Positions 55,334 to 63,962 of a DNA stretch of 64,000 nt are shown one piece after another. Made by a program: the position numbers and the translations under genes. The notes under the pieces were generated by a model. That model did no database searches and was not told the DNA's origin. It worked only from the letters and a program-made list of their open reading frames with translations. Source of the DNA: Diplonema japonicum (lineage: Eukaryota > Euglenozoa > Diplonemea > Diplonemida > Diplonemidae); contig OZ025745.1 in NCBI GenBank assembly GCA_964019335.1, positions 303,314 through 367,313 of the forward strand, given 5' to 3'. Within the stretch, counting starts at the first letter, position 1. Each line of letters begins with the position of its first letter.

Positions 55334-56091
55334 ACGCTCCATATTCGCTAAGTGACCCGCCCTATGTTATAGGGGGCTTTTGGGGAAAAAATGTCAAAAA
55401 TGCCCAAAGGTTTTTCAAAAAATCCATATCTCAGAGCAGACGGAGTAGAAGTGCCATAAGCAGGCAAAAACAAAGGATGGCACCCCAGCCTCATCTCAAG
55501 AAGCACAAGACCGAGGCAATGGGACTCGTACTAGACTTAGAGAACAGGGAAAGGGGTAGATAAGTAGAGATAAGTAGACAAGGACGTTCCAGAACGGGAA
55601 CCTCCTTTATCTCACCTCTTATTCTGTGTTTATTTCATCACAGTGTTGATGGCTGAGGCACGTCGTGAGTGTGTATCGCGAGGATATCTGGTGTGAAAAG
55701 AAGGGAACCTACTCCACCCACTAAGCCGGATGCGTGAGTAAAGATGGGGGGTCAGAGTTTTGAATTCCTGTGTGGTAGAGTGGTTACCGTGCTCACTTGT
55801 CAGGCCCCTTGTTCCAGGAGTCGCGGGTTCGAATCCCGACGCAGTGGTTTTTTCATCAGGGTTCGAACCCCACTTGTGCCGTGTTTTTTCCACCGGAGCT
55901 GCTTCATTTTGTATAGTACAAAGTAAGGCAAATCACCAAAAAAAATTTTATTACAAAAAAAAATTCCATATGTCGAACATTGGGCCCCGGACGCAAATAA
56001 ATCCATTCCAGCCCTAGAAAAAGCAATTAGAAATTTTTTTTAGCTCTTCAAAATGCGGGTTCTGGTGGGTCACTTAGCGAATATGGAGCGT
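55334..56091. mobile_element. TIR-bounded non-autonomous element with tRNA-like core
   Basis: A 28-bp terminal inverted repeat (ACGCTCCATATTCGCTAAGT continuing to GACCCGCC; one mismatch) occurs at 55334-55361 and 56064-56091. The roughly 760-bp element codes for nothing. Inside lie a CCCTAT/ATAGGG hairpin beside the left end and tRNA-like A- and B-box motifs near the middle. Outside both ends there are TTTAAA-like sequences, so a TA or TTAA target is possible. It resembles a MITE that has picked up, or is derived from, a tRNA-related SINE. Confidence 0.7.
55767..55847 (+). ncRNA. tRNA-like (SINE-type) sequence, not a canonical tRNA
   Basis: An A-box-like TGGTAGAGTGG and a B-box GGGTTCGAATCCC lie 46 bases apart, with the T-arm loop TTCGAAT intact. 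The acceptor stem (CCTGTGT against ACGCAG...) and the T stem each have mismatches, and no clean anticodon stem forms. A second B-box, GGGTTCGAACCCC, lies about 30 bases downstream. It is best read as a Pol III promoter of a SINE-type repeat or a decayed tRNA gene. Confidence 0.5.
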
Positions 56092-57216
56092 AAAAAATTT
56101 AAGGGAAATAAAAAAAGAGGGGTGAAGACGATATTTGCGTGTGCTGAAAAAAAAAAGGGGTTTTTTCTTTAGTTTTAATTATTTCAGATATGTGCTGGGG
56201 TTCCCCCCCCCCCTTTTTTTTAATGGGGTAAAGGGGCAGGTTCGTGGTGAATGGAGAGGGGGAAAAAAAAAGGGGGGGAGGTGCATAAGGGACGGAACGC
56301 TCGCACATCTTTTTTTTTTTTAATTTTGAAAAAGAGAAGGGAAAGGAAAGGTGAAATCAAAAGAAAAAGGGGAAGAAAAAAAAAACAGGAAAAAAAAAAG
56401 AAAAAAAAAAGACTATTAGAGGTGAGGCGACGTTGCTGGGGGTAAAAAAAAATGGGGTTTTTTTTTGTTATTATTTAACTCTTTTATTAAACGCCTATCA
56501 CTAAAAACCCGTTTCGCAATCTTGAAATCCACCCAAAATATCCCCTCAGAGCAAATACAGGATTGACCAGACTGTTTTAGAGAAATAGGGCGTGAAAGGG
56601 TTTTTCTTTTTCTTTTCTTAAACCATCTTCTCTCTCTCCCATTTCTCCAATCGTTAAAAGTACAAAAAAAAAAAAAAGAAATAGGGGGAAAAATATAAAA
56701 GAATAGGAACTAAATGTCTTGCGGTGCAAAATTTGCATTTTTTTTTTAATTAGTTCTTTTTTTTTTCTTCCCCGCATTGAGTTTGTCATTTATTCTTTTT
56801 TTTTTCCTCTCCTTCTTTTTTTTACCCCCTCCCCTCACCCTGTTTTGTGTAATCGTCCCCCTCTTCTTTTTTTTTTCACCCTTTGTGTTGGTTTTGTTAC
56901 AATCCTTTTTTTCTCTCTCTTTTTTTTTTTTTTTTCCCTTCCACGGTGCCTTTTCTTTTTTTTTTTCTGCATCAATTATTTTTTTTTTTCCTCATTTTTT
57001 TTTTTTCCTCTCCCCCTCCCCCAATGGTGGTACAAACCATAACCCAAAAAAAAAAATTCTTTTTCTCGCCATAATGAGGAGAAGTTAGCACAAAAAAAAA
57101 CTAAACAACCAAAGGGGGAACACAAAAAAAAAAAAAAAGAAAAAAAAAAAACATTTAAGGTCGCCTTAAAAAAAAGATAACGTGATTTGGGGAAAGTTCT
57201 TTTTTTTTTTTTTTTT

Positions 57217-58173
57217 TCACTCTTCACTTTTTCTGTGCTTCCCCCGGGCCTTCTTCTTAGTGGCTGTAGTGGGGGTTGACCCCGAGGACCCCCCTGAGCT
57301 CCGTCGAAGGTTCTCAGCGGTACTGGACGCAGGGGTGGTGGGGGTTTCAGGTGCAGCCACTGCCTTCGGAACCGCTTCAGAAGGAAAATCGTGATCCTGG
57401 TCTGACGAATCCGAACCCAAATCCACACAGTCCCAAATGGAATGATCCTCGGCCATGTCACAAGGACCCTCTGTGGAGTCCAGCTCATAAAGGCACTGAT
57501 CTAAGTCAGGCTGAATCGAGAGCACGTCTTCAGGTGCAATGCGTTCTTTGTCGAGCAGTTGCCGCATTTTTTCAAGTTTTGCTTGGTGGTACCGGTGGGA
57601 CTGGACAAGGGTGCCTTCTGAAGCTGATCGGGAGAGGACATGCCCGTCCCCCAACCGGCCGCATTTGCCGTTGTAGACATCTCGTCCGCTTTTCTTTCGG
57701 TTGTTTCGTAGGACAGCTGAAGCAAGGGCGTGAAACTTTACGGTGGCCATGTTGAGCCATAGCCGTGCTTCTTTGTAAGAAGCGTCCCCGGCAGGGCCAT
57801 GGGAGGAACGGGTCTTTCTGGGGTATAGTGCCCGGATGAGCTTTACCCGGTTCTCGATTTCCTGGATAGCCATGTTGAGCTCATCGTTGTTTTCTTTCGA
57901 TTGCTTTTTCAGTGTGTCCAGAACTGTCTTACGCTTCAGCAGGACTGCAAAGGGCTCCCAACCTTTCATTACGTTAGGGTCCAACCACTCATCTACATCC
58001 ACCACGTCTTGGATACCTTCATCGAACCCGGCAAGCGCTGAGTCTAGTTGGTGCAGTGCCTTTTTTTTTTGTTTGTTTCGTGAATAAAAAAATTAAAAAA
58101 AAAAAGAAACCTGATCGATCTCTACCCGCCGTCTTCTGTTTGCGTCTCGCTCTTCCCGTTTATCCAGCGACAT
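57217..58173 (-). CDS. Unknown charged protein, two exons
   Basis: A first exon (58111-58173: MSLDKREERDANRRRRVEID) joins across a 51-bp intron (GTTTC donor, poly-A then AG) to the second exon, giving 301 residues. The N-terminal 110 residues are helical (ALHQLDSALAGFDE, WEPFAVLLKRKTVLDTLKKQ, LNMAIQEIENRVKLIRALYP), followed by a basic central part (RNNRKKSGRDVYNGKCGRLG) with RSASEGTL, a second helix (YHQAKLEKMRQLLDKER), an acidic stretch (DCVDLGSDSSDQDHD) and a Thr/Pro-rich tail ending in a Lys/Arg cluster. The layout suggests a nuclear or cytoskeletal regulatory protein with phosphosites. No family recognised. Confidence 0.7.
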
Positions 58174-58580
58174 TGTAAAAAAAAGGGGGGGGGAGGGGGG
58201 CTTTTTTTTTAAAAAAGAATTATAAGAAAGAAATGAACGTTCAGGTTTGTTGGGTTTTTCTTCTTTTTTTATTCCCTCTTTTTTTTGTTTTCTTTTTTTT
58301 TTTTGTGTTTTTCAAAGGGGGAAAGTTGGGGGTTATGAACAAAAAGGAGAGAAGAAAAAAAAGAAAAAAAGAAACTGGGTGGAAAGAAGCAGAAGAAAAA
58401 AAAAGGGGGGGGGAAGACTTATCAAAGAAAAAGAGAAATAACAATAAAAAGTATTTATTCAAAAAAAAGAAAGTTTCCTTGTCTTTTCTTTTTTTTTTTA
58501 AACTACTCCAAGCCCTGTAGGACTGTTACCGGGTGCTCTCTCGCCCCCTCCCCTCCCCGGTCCCCTTCCTGTCAGAGTGT

Positions 58581-58612
<32 letters not shown>

Positions 58613-58722
58613 CTCTTGGAATGCAATAAAAAAAGGGGTGAAATCACAACTAGATGAAACCCAATCTATAACTACAGTCATCTCTAATACATCTATTTTT
58701 CATATCATCCCTCCAAAATTAT
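58174..58722. other. Intergenic, low complexity
   Basis: Purine-rich and T-rich runs, including an uninterrupted T-run at about 58582-58612. No gene. Confidence 0.6.
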
Positions 58723-59652
58723 CTATTTCTTGCTTTTCTTCTTCGAACTGAGCGGCAAAGCCTCATCCGAGGACAAACTGTTGTCGGAGTCACCTGGGAC
58801 GTCGTCGAAGGTCAGTTTCAGAGAGTCTCGCTTCTTCCGTTTTGGGGTTTTTTCTTTGGGTTGTTTTTTTGTTTTTTTTTTGGGTTTTTCAGGTCCGCCA
58901 AGGGCCTTTTCCAGCCTCTCCTTCAGCACAGCCTTGGTACCGGTAATTATCATGTCTCTCGCAGACAGCTCTGCTCGTAGCTCTTTAACATTCAGTGTAT
59001 CGGTGTCCACGCTAACAGGCACCTTGTGGATCGTGAATGCCTGCTGAGCACTGTCCGTCCCTGTCCCCTCCAATGGCGCGGCCCTCAGTCTTTCTTTCAA
59101 TACAGATTCAGCCTCTTCCTTCTCTTGTTTTTCGTAGTCGAAGTCCGCTGTCCCCCACACATTGGAGGGGTTGCCTGGTTTGAACACTGCCGTTGCTGTT
59201 GGTTCCGTAACTAGTTTCACGCTTTTCTTCCCTTTCGTGGGGTGTACAGGTTTCACAGGTTCTGATACAGATGAGGTGTCGGGGCTGTCTTGCTTCTTGA
59301 CTATTTTAGCCCTTTTGGGGGTGGGTTTGACATGTTTTGCGGGTGCTTCTGATGAACTGTCATTGGAATCTGAGCTGTCTGTGTTCTGTACAACCTTTGC
59401 CCTCTTGGAGTTGGGTTTCTTCTTTGCAGGTTTCGCGGGTGCTTCTGATGAACTGTCGTTGGAATCGGAGCTGTCTTGTGTAACCCTGGCCCTCTTGGTG
59501 CCGGACTTTTTTGCAGGTTTCGCAGGGGTTTCCGACTGGTTGGATGAGGCACCGGAACTGTCATCGGAGCTGTCCTTGTATTGTGCCTTCCCTGCCTTGC
59601 TGCGACCCCCTCGTGCAGCTGCCTTCGTTGGCGCCTTCTTCTCGCGTTTGGA
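58723..59652 (-). CDS. SAP-domain nuclear protein, 5' part missing (retrotransposon beside it)
   Basis: An exon that starts after a poly-A ending ACAG at 59653-59655 and runs to the stop at 58723, 309 residues. Residues 1-140 are Lys/Ser/Asp-rich with three imperfect repeats (SSDSNDSSSEAPAKPAKK), typical of CK2-phosphorylated nuclear disorder. A SAP motif lies at about 225-260 (VKELRAELSARDMIITG, TKAVLKERLEKAL), a DNA- or RNA-binding helix-extended-helix. The C-terminus is Lys-rich with acidic Ser clusters (DSDNSLSSDEAL). No start codon or upstream exon is visible before the terminal repeat of the retroelement begins at about 59700. Either the first exon lies beyond the element, right of 63.83 kb, making the element intronic, or it was lost. 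Confidence 0.7.
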   Translation of the reverse strand, partial: SKREKKAPTKAAARGGRSKAGKAQYKDSSDDSSGASSNQSETPAKPAKKSGTKRARVTQDSSDSNDSSSEAPAKPAKKKPNSKRAKVVQNTDSSDSNDSSSEAPAKHVKPTPKRAKIVKKQDSPDTSSVSEPVKPVHPTKGKKSVKLVTEPTATAVFKPGNPSNVWGTADFDYEKQEKEEAESVLKERLRAAPLEGTGTDSAQQAFTIHKVPVSVDTDTLNVKELRAELSARDMIITGTKAVLKERLEKALGGPEKPKKKTKKQPKEKTPKRKKRDSLKLTFDDVPGDSDNSLSSDEALPLSSKKKSKK

Positions 59653-59654
59653 CT

Positions 59655-59699
<45 letters not shown>

Positions 59700-59706
<7 letters not shown>

Positions 59707-59951
59707 TTTTAACAATATTATTGTCGAGACTAAAAACTAGTTGATGGCAGCGTAATGAGCTATTTTATTAGGTAAAATTCCGCTCGTGCGCACAAACAAA
59801 GAAAATGTCAAGGGACGACTTCGAACTAGGGAAGGTTAAGTGGACGGACGTCGAGACATCGACATATCCTCTTCGGCTACCCCCGCGAAACACGGTCACG
59901 ACTGTGTGTTCTTCCCCTCGTGCGATAGGGCCCATGATCTGGGTAACCATT
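59700..59951 (+). repeat. Left terminal direct repeat of the YR element
   Basis: From a T-run through GTTTTAACAATATTATTG to GGGTAACCATT. Against the right copy it carries an extra 6 bp (in frame) and an extra GC. The GC insertion breaks a small reading frame that starts at 59805 (MSRDDFELGK) and, in the right copy, runs on into a Cys/His-rich finger (CVFFPSCDWAHDLGNH). Confidence 0.9.
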
Positions 59952-59997
59952 GCGCGAGGTGCGGACGCGTGGGGGACCCCGAGTGCCTACGGGCAAA

Positions 59998-60864
59998 ATG
60001 AAAACGAAGGCCCTACGGGTGCGCTTCGAGTTGCCCACGAGTTCAGAGGAGCTTTGGGTTTGCCCTCCGTGTTGCTGGGAAGTTGACAATGGGGCTGACT
60101 TAGTTGTCACCGACGAGGGGGCAGATCATGCGGAAGGGGAGGACGGGGAGCGCGAGGAAATGACGGACACTGGCGGGGTCGCTGAGGTAGACTTGCTGAC
60201 GGAGGCGGAAAGCCACGCTGACCCAACGGTACGCCGTTTGGTGCAGCTGATGATGGCGAGGAACGACGCGATGGCCCTGAAGCATGAAGCGCTGGAGGCC
60301 GAATTAACGGCTCTGCGCAAGGAGAAGAGGACCAGGGTCCCGTTTGACCTGGATCTTCGGCGGGTCGTGGAGTGGGTCCCCTACTTGGATTGCCCTTCGG
60401 GGGTGGACGCAATCCTGTCCGCGATCGCGTTGCGTTACGGTCCTTTCGTGGACAAGCCGGAGAGTGACGCCAATGCGGGTTGCCACGAATCTATGAGGAT
60501 CTGGCACTACCTACGGGTAGCTCGCGACAAGGAAGGCAAATGGTCTAAGGATCTACTTCCGACGCTGCACAGTTACATGCTACGGCTTGAAGCTCTGCGC
60601 GTGCTGACGGAGTGTGGCCAGAATTTCCGGCTCGGGATTCAGAAGGCCCGCGCTTACGAGGGGTATCTCTTCGGGTCACACTGGGAGGACTTCTCCGATA
60701 AAAAGCTACGGCTTACATTTAAGCACATGAACTCTACGGAGGCCGTGCTTGAGGTCTTGAAGAAGGATCGGGAGAGGGAGAGGGAAGCAGACAGGTTGAG
60801 AAACAGACAAGGTGGAACCCCTAAGAGGACTAGGTTGGGAAGTTTCTCGACTCCAAAAAAGTGA
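59998..60864 (+). CDS. Gag-like ORF1 of the YR element
   Basis: About 288 residues from the in-frame ATG. An N-terminal Cys-rich patch (ELWVCPPCCWEV) is followed by an acidic stretch, then a helical capsid-like region (VRRLVQLMMARNDAMALKHE, RIWHYLRVARDKEGKWSKDL, LLPTLHSYMLRLEALRVL) and a basic Arg-rich end. In retroelements this position holds the nucleocapsid-forming protein. The Cys/His finger encoded just upstream in another frame (TGC at about 59921-59990) probably belongs to the same protein in the intact element. Similarity to known Gag proteins cannot be judged by eye. Confidence 0.65.
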   Translation: MKTKALRVRFELPTSSEELWVCPPCCWEVDNGADLVVTDEGADHAEGEDGEREEMTDTGGVAEVDLLTEAESHADPTVRRLVQLMMARNDAMALKHEALEAELTALRKEKRTRVPFDLDLRRVVEWVPYLDCPSGVDAILSAIALRYGPFVDKPESDANAGCHESMRIWHYLRVARDKEGKWSKDLLPTLHSYMLRLEALRVLTECGQNFRLGIQKARAYEGYLFGSHWEDFSDKKLRLTFKHMNSTEAVLEVLKKDREREREADRLRNRQGGTPKRTRLGSFSTPKK

Positions 60865-60952
60865 GCCGCGGCCTCACTCTCCCCGAAACCCAAACCCCTC
60901 CTTCCCCAATCAAAAAATCCCTCTCTTCCTTCCTCTCTTACGACTATAACGC

Positions 60953-61862
60953 TTTCCGATTCCCCATGGAGCGATCTTCTCCGTGGCGGAACCATCCGCA
61001 AGAAGGACTCTGTCGACGGGAGCGAAGTTCCAGAGCTACGGCAGAACACGCTAAAGACGATGTCCACCGCTTACAAGGGTCAGGCTTTTCTCTCAGTGAT
61101 GCGAAGATCGGAGGCCTTCCGCGAGCAACTCCAGAGGATTCAGCCACACCTGTCAAAGGAGATGTGCTTTGCGATGTGGGTGCAGCGTCTACGCGACGAG
61201 AAGCGCCTCAGCCCGAGTTCGGCTCTGCAGTATATGACGTACTTCAGCCAGGCGGAGAGGTCCCCTTTTCAACTTCTTCGGCGATCCCTGAGTCGAAAAC
61301 TCTCGGACCACTCCGCGCACGAGGACAAGATGGCCCGGGTGCCGACCATGTCCGCAGTGAAGGAGGTGATCCCCAAGAGAGGCATCTTGGCGGGGGCCTT
61401 GAGCCTCCAGCTGGCTTCGGCGTGCCGGTGGGTCGACTTGAAGAATCTTCTAGTCAAGCACGTGGAGCAGGGACGCCACGACACCCCGAAAGGTTCGGTG
61501 ATGCTTACCTTTGTGGGGGCAAAACCGACCTGAGCAGTCGCGGCCAGAGCCTGGTTTTAAGTTCACAGAACAAACAGATCGACAAGTTCCTGTTGTGGAT
61601 GGACTCGCAACCGAGGTTGCCCGAACACCGGCTGTTTCAGGAGCTTTCCTACGGGGACTACAACTCCTTCGTGAAGCAGAGCCTCGGGGTGACAACAAGG
61701 TTCATCCGTCACGCGACCTTGAACGAAGTCGCCCTGACCCAAGGGGAGGAGGCCGCGAGGACACTTGGTCGGCATCGTCGCGTCGAGTCGACCAGACACT
61801 ACACCTCTCGAGGTACGTGGGGGGACGTGAAGGGGTCGGTCGACGTCTCGAGGAACCTCTAG
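60953..61862 (+). pseudogene. Tyrosine recombinase of the YR element, one frameshift
   Basis: The first half (to 61533) is in one frame: it contains the core-binding helices (FREQLQRIQPHLSKEMCFAM) and the first active-site block SLQLASACRWVDLKNLL with the catalytic Arg. The second half continues in another frame after a G5/A4 homopolymer at about 61515-61525 (GGKTDLSSRGQSL), and carries TTRFIRHATLNEVALTQ, LGRHRRVESTRHYT: box-II Arg, His and the Tyr nucleophile. The usual first His of box II is Arg. The recombinase would integrate a circular DNA intermediate in place of an integrase. The shift lies in a homopolymer, so it may be an assembly error. Confidence 0.75.
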
Positions 61863-61869
61863 ATACTTT

Positions 61870-62704
61870 TTGGGAGGTTTTGTCCTGGTACGACTATGAC
61901 TGGGACTGGTGGAATCTGGAAGGAGACGTGCCTCGGATTCCTCGAGCGAGCTATGAGGGTCATGTGGCAGGCGCACCCCTAGAGCCCCTCGATGCTGCCT
62001 TGTTGCAGGAGGACTTCCCCTGTCTGGGGGAGAACTTCGAATGGATAAAGCCGTCTTTTCTTCGGCGGCACATCGGCAGCCGCGCTAAGGAGGTTGGTCC
62101 TCGCAATACGAGATTGGCTGTTCTTGTTGGTCAGATCACTGGAGGCAACATCGCTGTGAAAGCCCCGAGGAGCAGAGCCGGTTCATTTTTTCATTGCGCT
62201 TTTTGCGTTAAAAAGCGAAAGCCTGGACAGCTGCGTTTCATCCTCGCCTGCACAGGTCTGAACAAGAGTCTGAGCCACTTACCCTTGCCGCCGTGTAACT
62301 TCCCCTCCTATCGTGAGATAGTCGAGACCATGTTCCGAGGAGCCTACTTCATCGAGCACGATTTCAAATCATGGTTTTTCCAGTTTGAGCTGCACAAGGA
62401 ATCGCGGCCTTTCTTCTCGTTCAGAGCGGATGGGAATATCTTGCAGATGCAGCGGCTTGCAATGGGATACCGAGCCGCGCCGCAGCTGGGTCAAGCCGTC
62501 GCCAGATGTGTGGCTAACGAGTCTGTGAGAAATTCATCCGTTCTGGCTGTCGTCTGGCTGGACAACATCGTACTCATCGACAAAGACCTGGGTACGTTGA
62601 AGGAGGCTTCGCTCAGGTTCGAAGCTCTGTGCCGGAGGTACCGCATCGTGATCGGCGAGACGTCGGCTCCGTCACAGGTGGGTAGAGTCTTGGGTCTGGA
62701 GTGA
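61870..62704 (+). CDS. Reverse transcriptase of the YR element
   Basis: The RT palm motifs are clear: PGQLRFILACTGLNK, YREIVETMFRGAYFIEHDF with the motif-A Asp, FQFELHKESRPFFSFRADG, LAMGYRAAPQLGQAVARCV and VVWLDNIVLIDKD in place of the YxDD box. The second Asp of that box is Asn here, so polymerase activity is doubtful unless this lineage tolerates it. The frame ends at 62702-62704, one base short of continuing into the connection region (DLQCKRWRMC in another frame), another single-base shift. Confidence 0.8.
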
Positions 62705-62726
62705 CCTCCAATGCAAGAGATGGAGG

Positions 62727-63427
62727 ATGTGCAGCAAGTGGATCGAAGCCCTGAAACCGATACTGGAGGACTTCGTGTTTGACAGACCCCTACAGCTTCG
62801 GAGGTGGTGGAGGCTCTGCGGTCTTGTACTTTGGCGAGCTCATGCGCTGGCCCTCCCTCTTTTCAGGTTCAAGTCCATCCTTAGGTGGATGTCGGGTGTG
62901 TGCAAAGGCAAGGACCTCGATGCTGCTAGTCGAGCGGGTTTTTTGGGACTACACTCATAATGATACCAGCGTCGGTGCAACGTGCGTTGCGGGCCGCTTT
63001 CGAAGAGTTGAGACAGAACGAATGGAAGCGGTGGGCCGAGCGACCTACAGTAAGGCTCGAGGCCTTCACGGATGCCAGCTTGACGGGGTGGTGCTGCATG
63101 CTAATGCTCGACGGGAAGAAACACGTCAGGTGGGGACGTATACCGCAAGCCTTGGCGGGAGCGGCCATTGCTCGATTGGAGATGTATGCCCTGCTGGAAC
63201 TGCTAGAATTTGCTTTTCGGGTGTTGGGTCTCCGGAACGTGGTGCTTCACGTGGGTATCGACAGCACTGTCGTTCTTGGTGCTTGGCGGAAGGCCTACTC
63301 CGGTGACGAGGTCATGCTCGAGATGCTGTGCCGGGGCCGAGAGATCGCGGAGGAGGCGCAAAGCGAGGTGTCTGGGTTCTACGTGAGGTCCCGGGAGAAC
63401 CCGGCGGATGCGTACACTAGGTTGTGA
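62727..63427 (+). pseudogene. RT connection region and RNase H of the YR element, frameshifted
   Basis: The connection region reads in one frame to 62960 (RRWWRLCGLVLWRAHALAL, FRFKSILRWMSGVC). At a T6 run near 62939-62944 the frame changes to the RNase H frame (62960-63427). All four catalytic acids are present: EAFTDASLTGW (Asp), RLEMYALLELL (Glu), GIDSTVVLGAW (Asp), ENPADAYTRL (Asp). RNase H degrades the RNA of the hybrid after reverse transcription. The stop is at 63425-63427, 160 bases before the right terminal repeat. Confidence 0.8.
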
Positions 63428-63587
63428 CATGTTTTTTCCTTGGCACGAGCGCGCTGGCGGCCTACCCCACTCCTGGCCAAGGTTCGCTAAGACGAATCTG
63501 TGACCTAAGGGACACGCGGCGGGGAGGGGGAGGGCGTGTTCATAAGTGGACCGCTCGTGCGCACAAACAAATGGAGCGCCAAACTAG

Positions 63588-63831
63588 TTTTTTGTTTTAA
63601 CAATATTATTGTCGAGACTAAAAACTAGTTGATGGCAGCGTAATGATCTATTTTATTAGGTAAAATTCCGCTCGTGCGCACAAACAAAGAAAATGTCAAG
63701 GGACGACTTCGAACTAGGGAAGGTTAAGTGGACGGACGTCGAGACATCGACCCTTCGGCTACCCCCGAAACACGGTCACGACTGTGTGTTCTTCCCCTCG
63801 TGCGATTGGGCCCATGATCTGGGTAACCATT
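63588..63831 (+). repeat. Right terminal direct repeat of the YR element
   Basis: Near-identical to 59700-59951, lacking 6 bp and 2 bp relative to it. It ends at GGGTAACCATT and is followed by A/T-rich sequence and an A-run of about 40 bases. Confidence 0.9.
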
Positions 63832-63842
63832 CATTTATTTTT

Positions 63843-63889
<47 letters not shown>

Positions 63890-63907
63890 GAAAAGAAGCA
63901 CAGGGCG

Positions 63908-63932
63908 CACACACACACACACACACACACAC
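63908..63932. repeat. (CA)n microsatellite, about 12 units
   Basis: Uninterrupted CA dinucleotides between the A-run and the window end. Confidence 0.95.
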
Positions 63933-63962
63933 CGCAAAAAAAAAAAGAAGAAAGAAGAAAAC

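Larger units (their letters stand above)
54623..57216. other. 2.6-kb intergenic region containing a TIR element
   Basis: G- and T-tracts flank the inverted-repeat element at 55.33-56.09 kb (see separate entries). At about 56475-56580 a minus frame reads CSEGIFWVDFKIAKRVF, which faintly recalls the end of a calpain catalytic domain, but it is isolated. Islands near 54985-55110 also look exon-like without a family. Confidence 0.5.
59700..63831 (+). mobile_element. Tyrosine-recombinase retrotransposon, gag-YR-RT-RNaseH order (VIPER/Ngaro-like)
   Basis: A 4.1-kb element with direct terminal repeats of 252 and 244 bp, a gag-like frame, a tyrosine recombinase, a reverse transcriptase and an RNase H, all on +. 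There is no DDE integrase or protease. The order with YR before RT is the one I recall for VIPER of trypanosomatids; DIRS and Ngaro proper put YR last. A 20-base piece, CCGCTCGTGCGCACAAACAA, occurs inside both terminal repeats and again at about 63551, just before the right repeat, which may be the remains of a split-repeat (A1...B1-A2-B2) design. Terminal repeats differ by only two indels and two substitutions, so insertion is recent. Coding frames nevertheless show four or more single-base shifts, mostly in homopolymers. Confidence 0.85.

Noticed and set aside
55767-55847. Functional tRNA gene
   Set aside because: A and B boxes exist but acceptor and anticodon stems do not pair; kept only as tRNA-like.
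56475-56580. Minus frame CSEGIFWVDFKIAKRVF resembling a calpain end
   Set aside because: Isolated, no catalytic Cys/His/Asn blocks nearby, and poly-A around it; too weak to call.
59700-63831. LTR retrotransposon of Ty1/Ty3 type
   Set aside because: No aspartic protease or DDE integrase; a tyrosine recombinase is present instead, and the repeats lack TG...CA ends.
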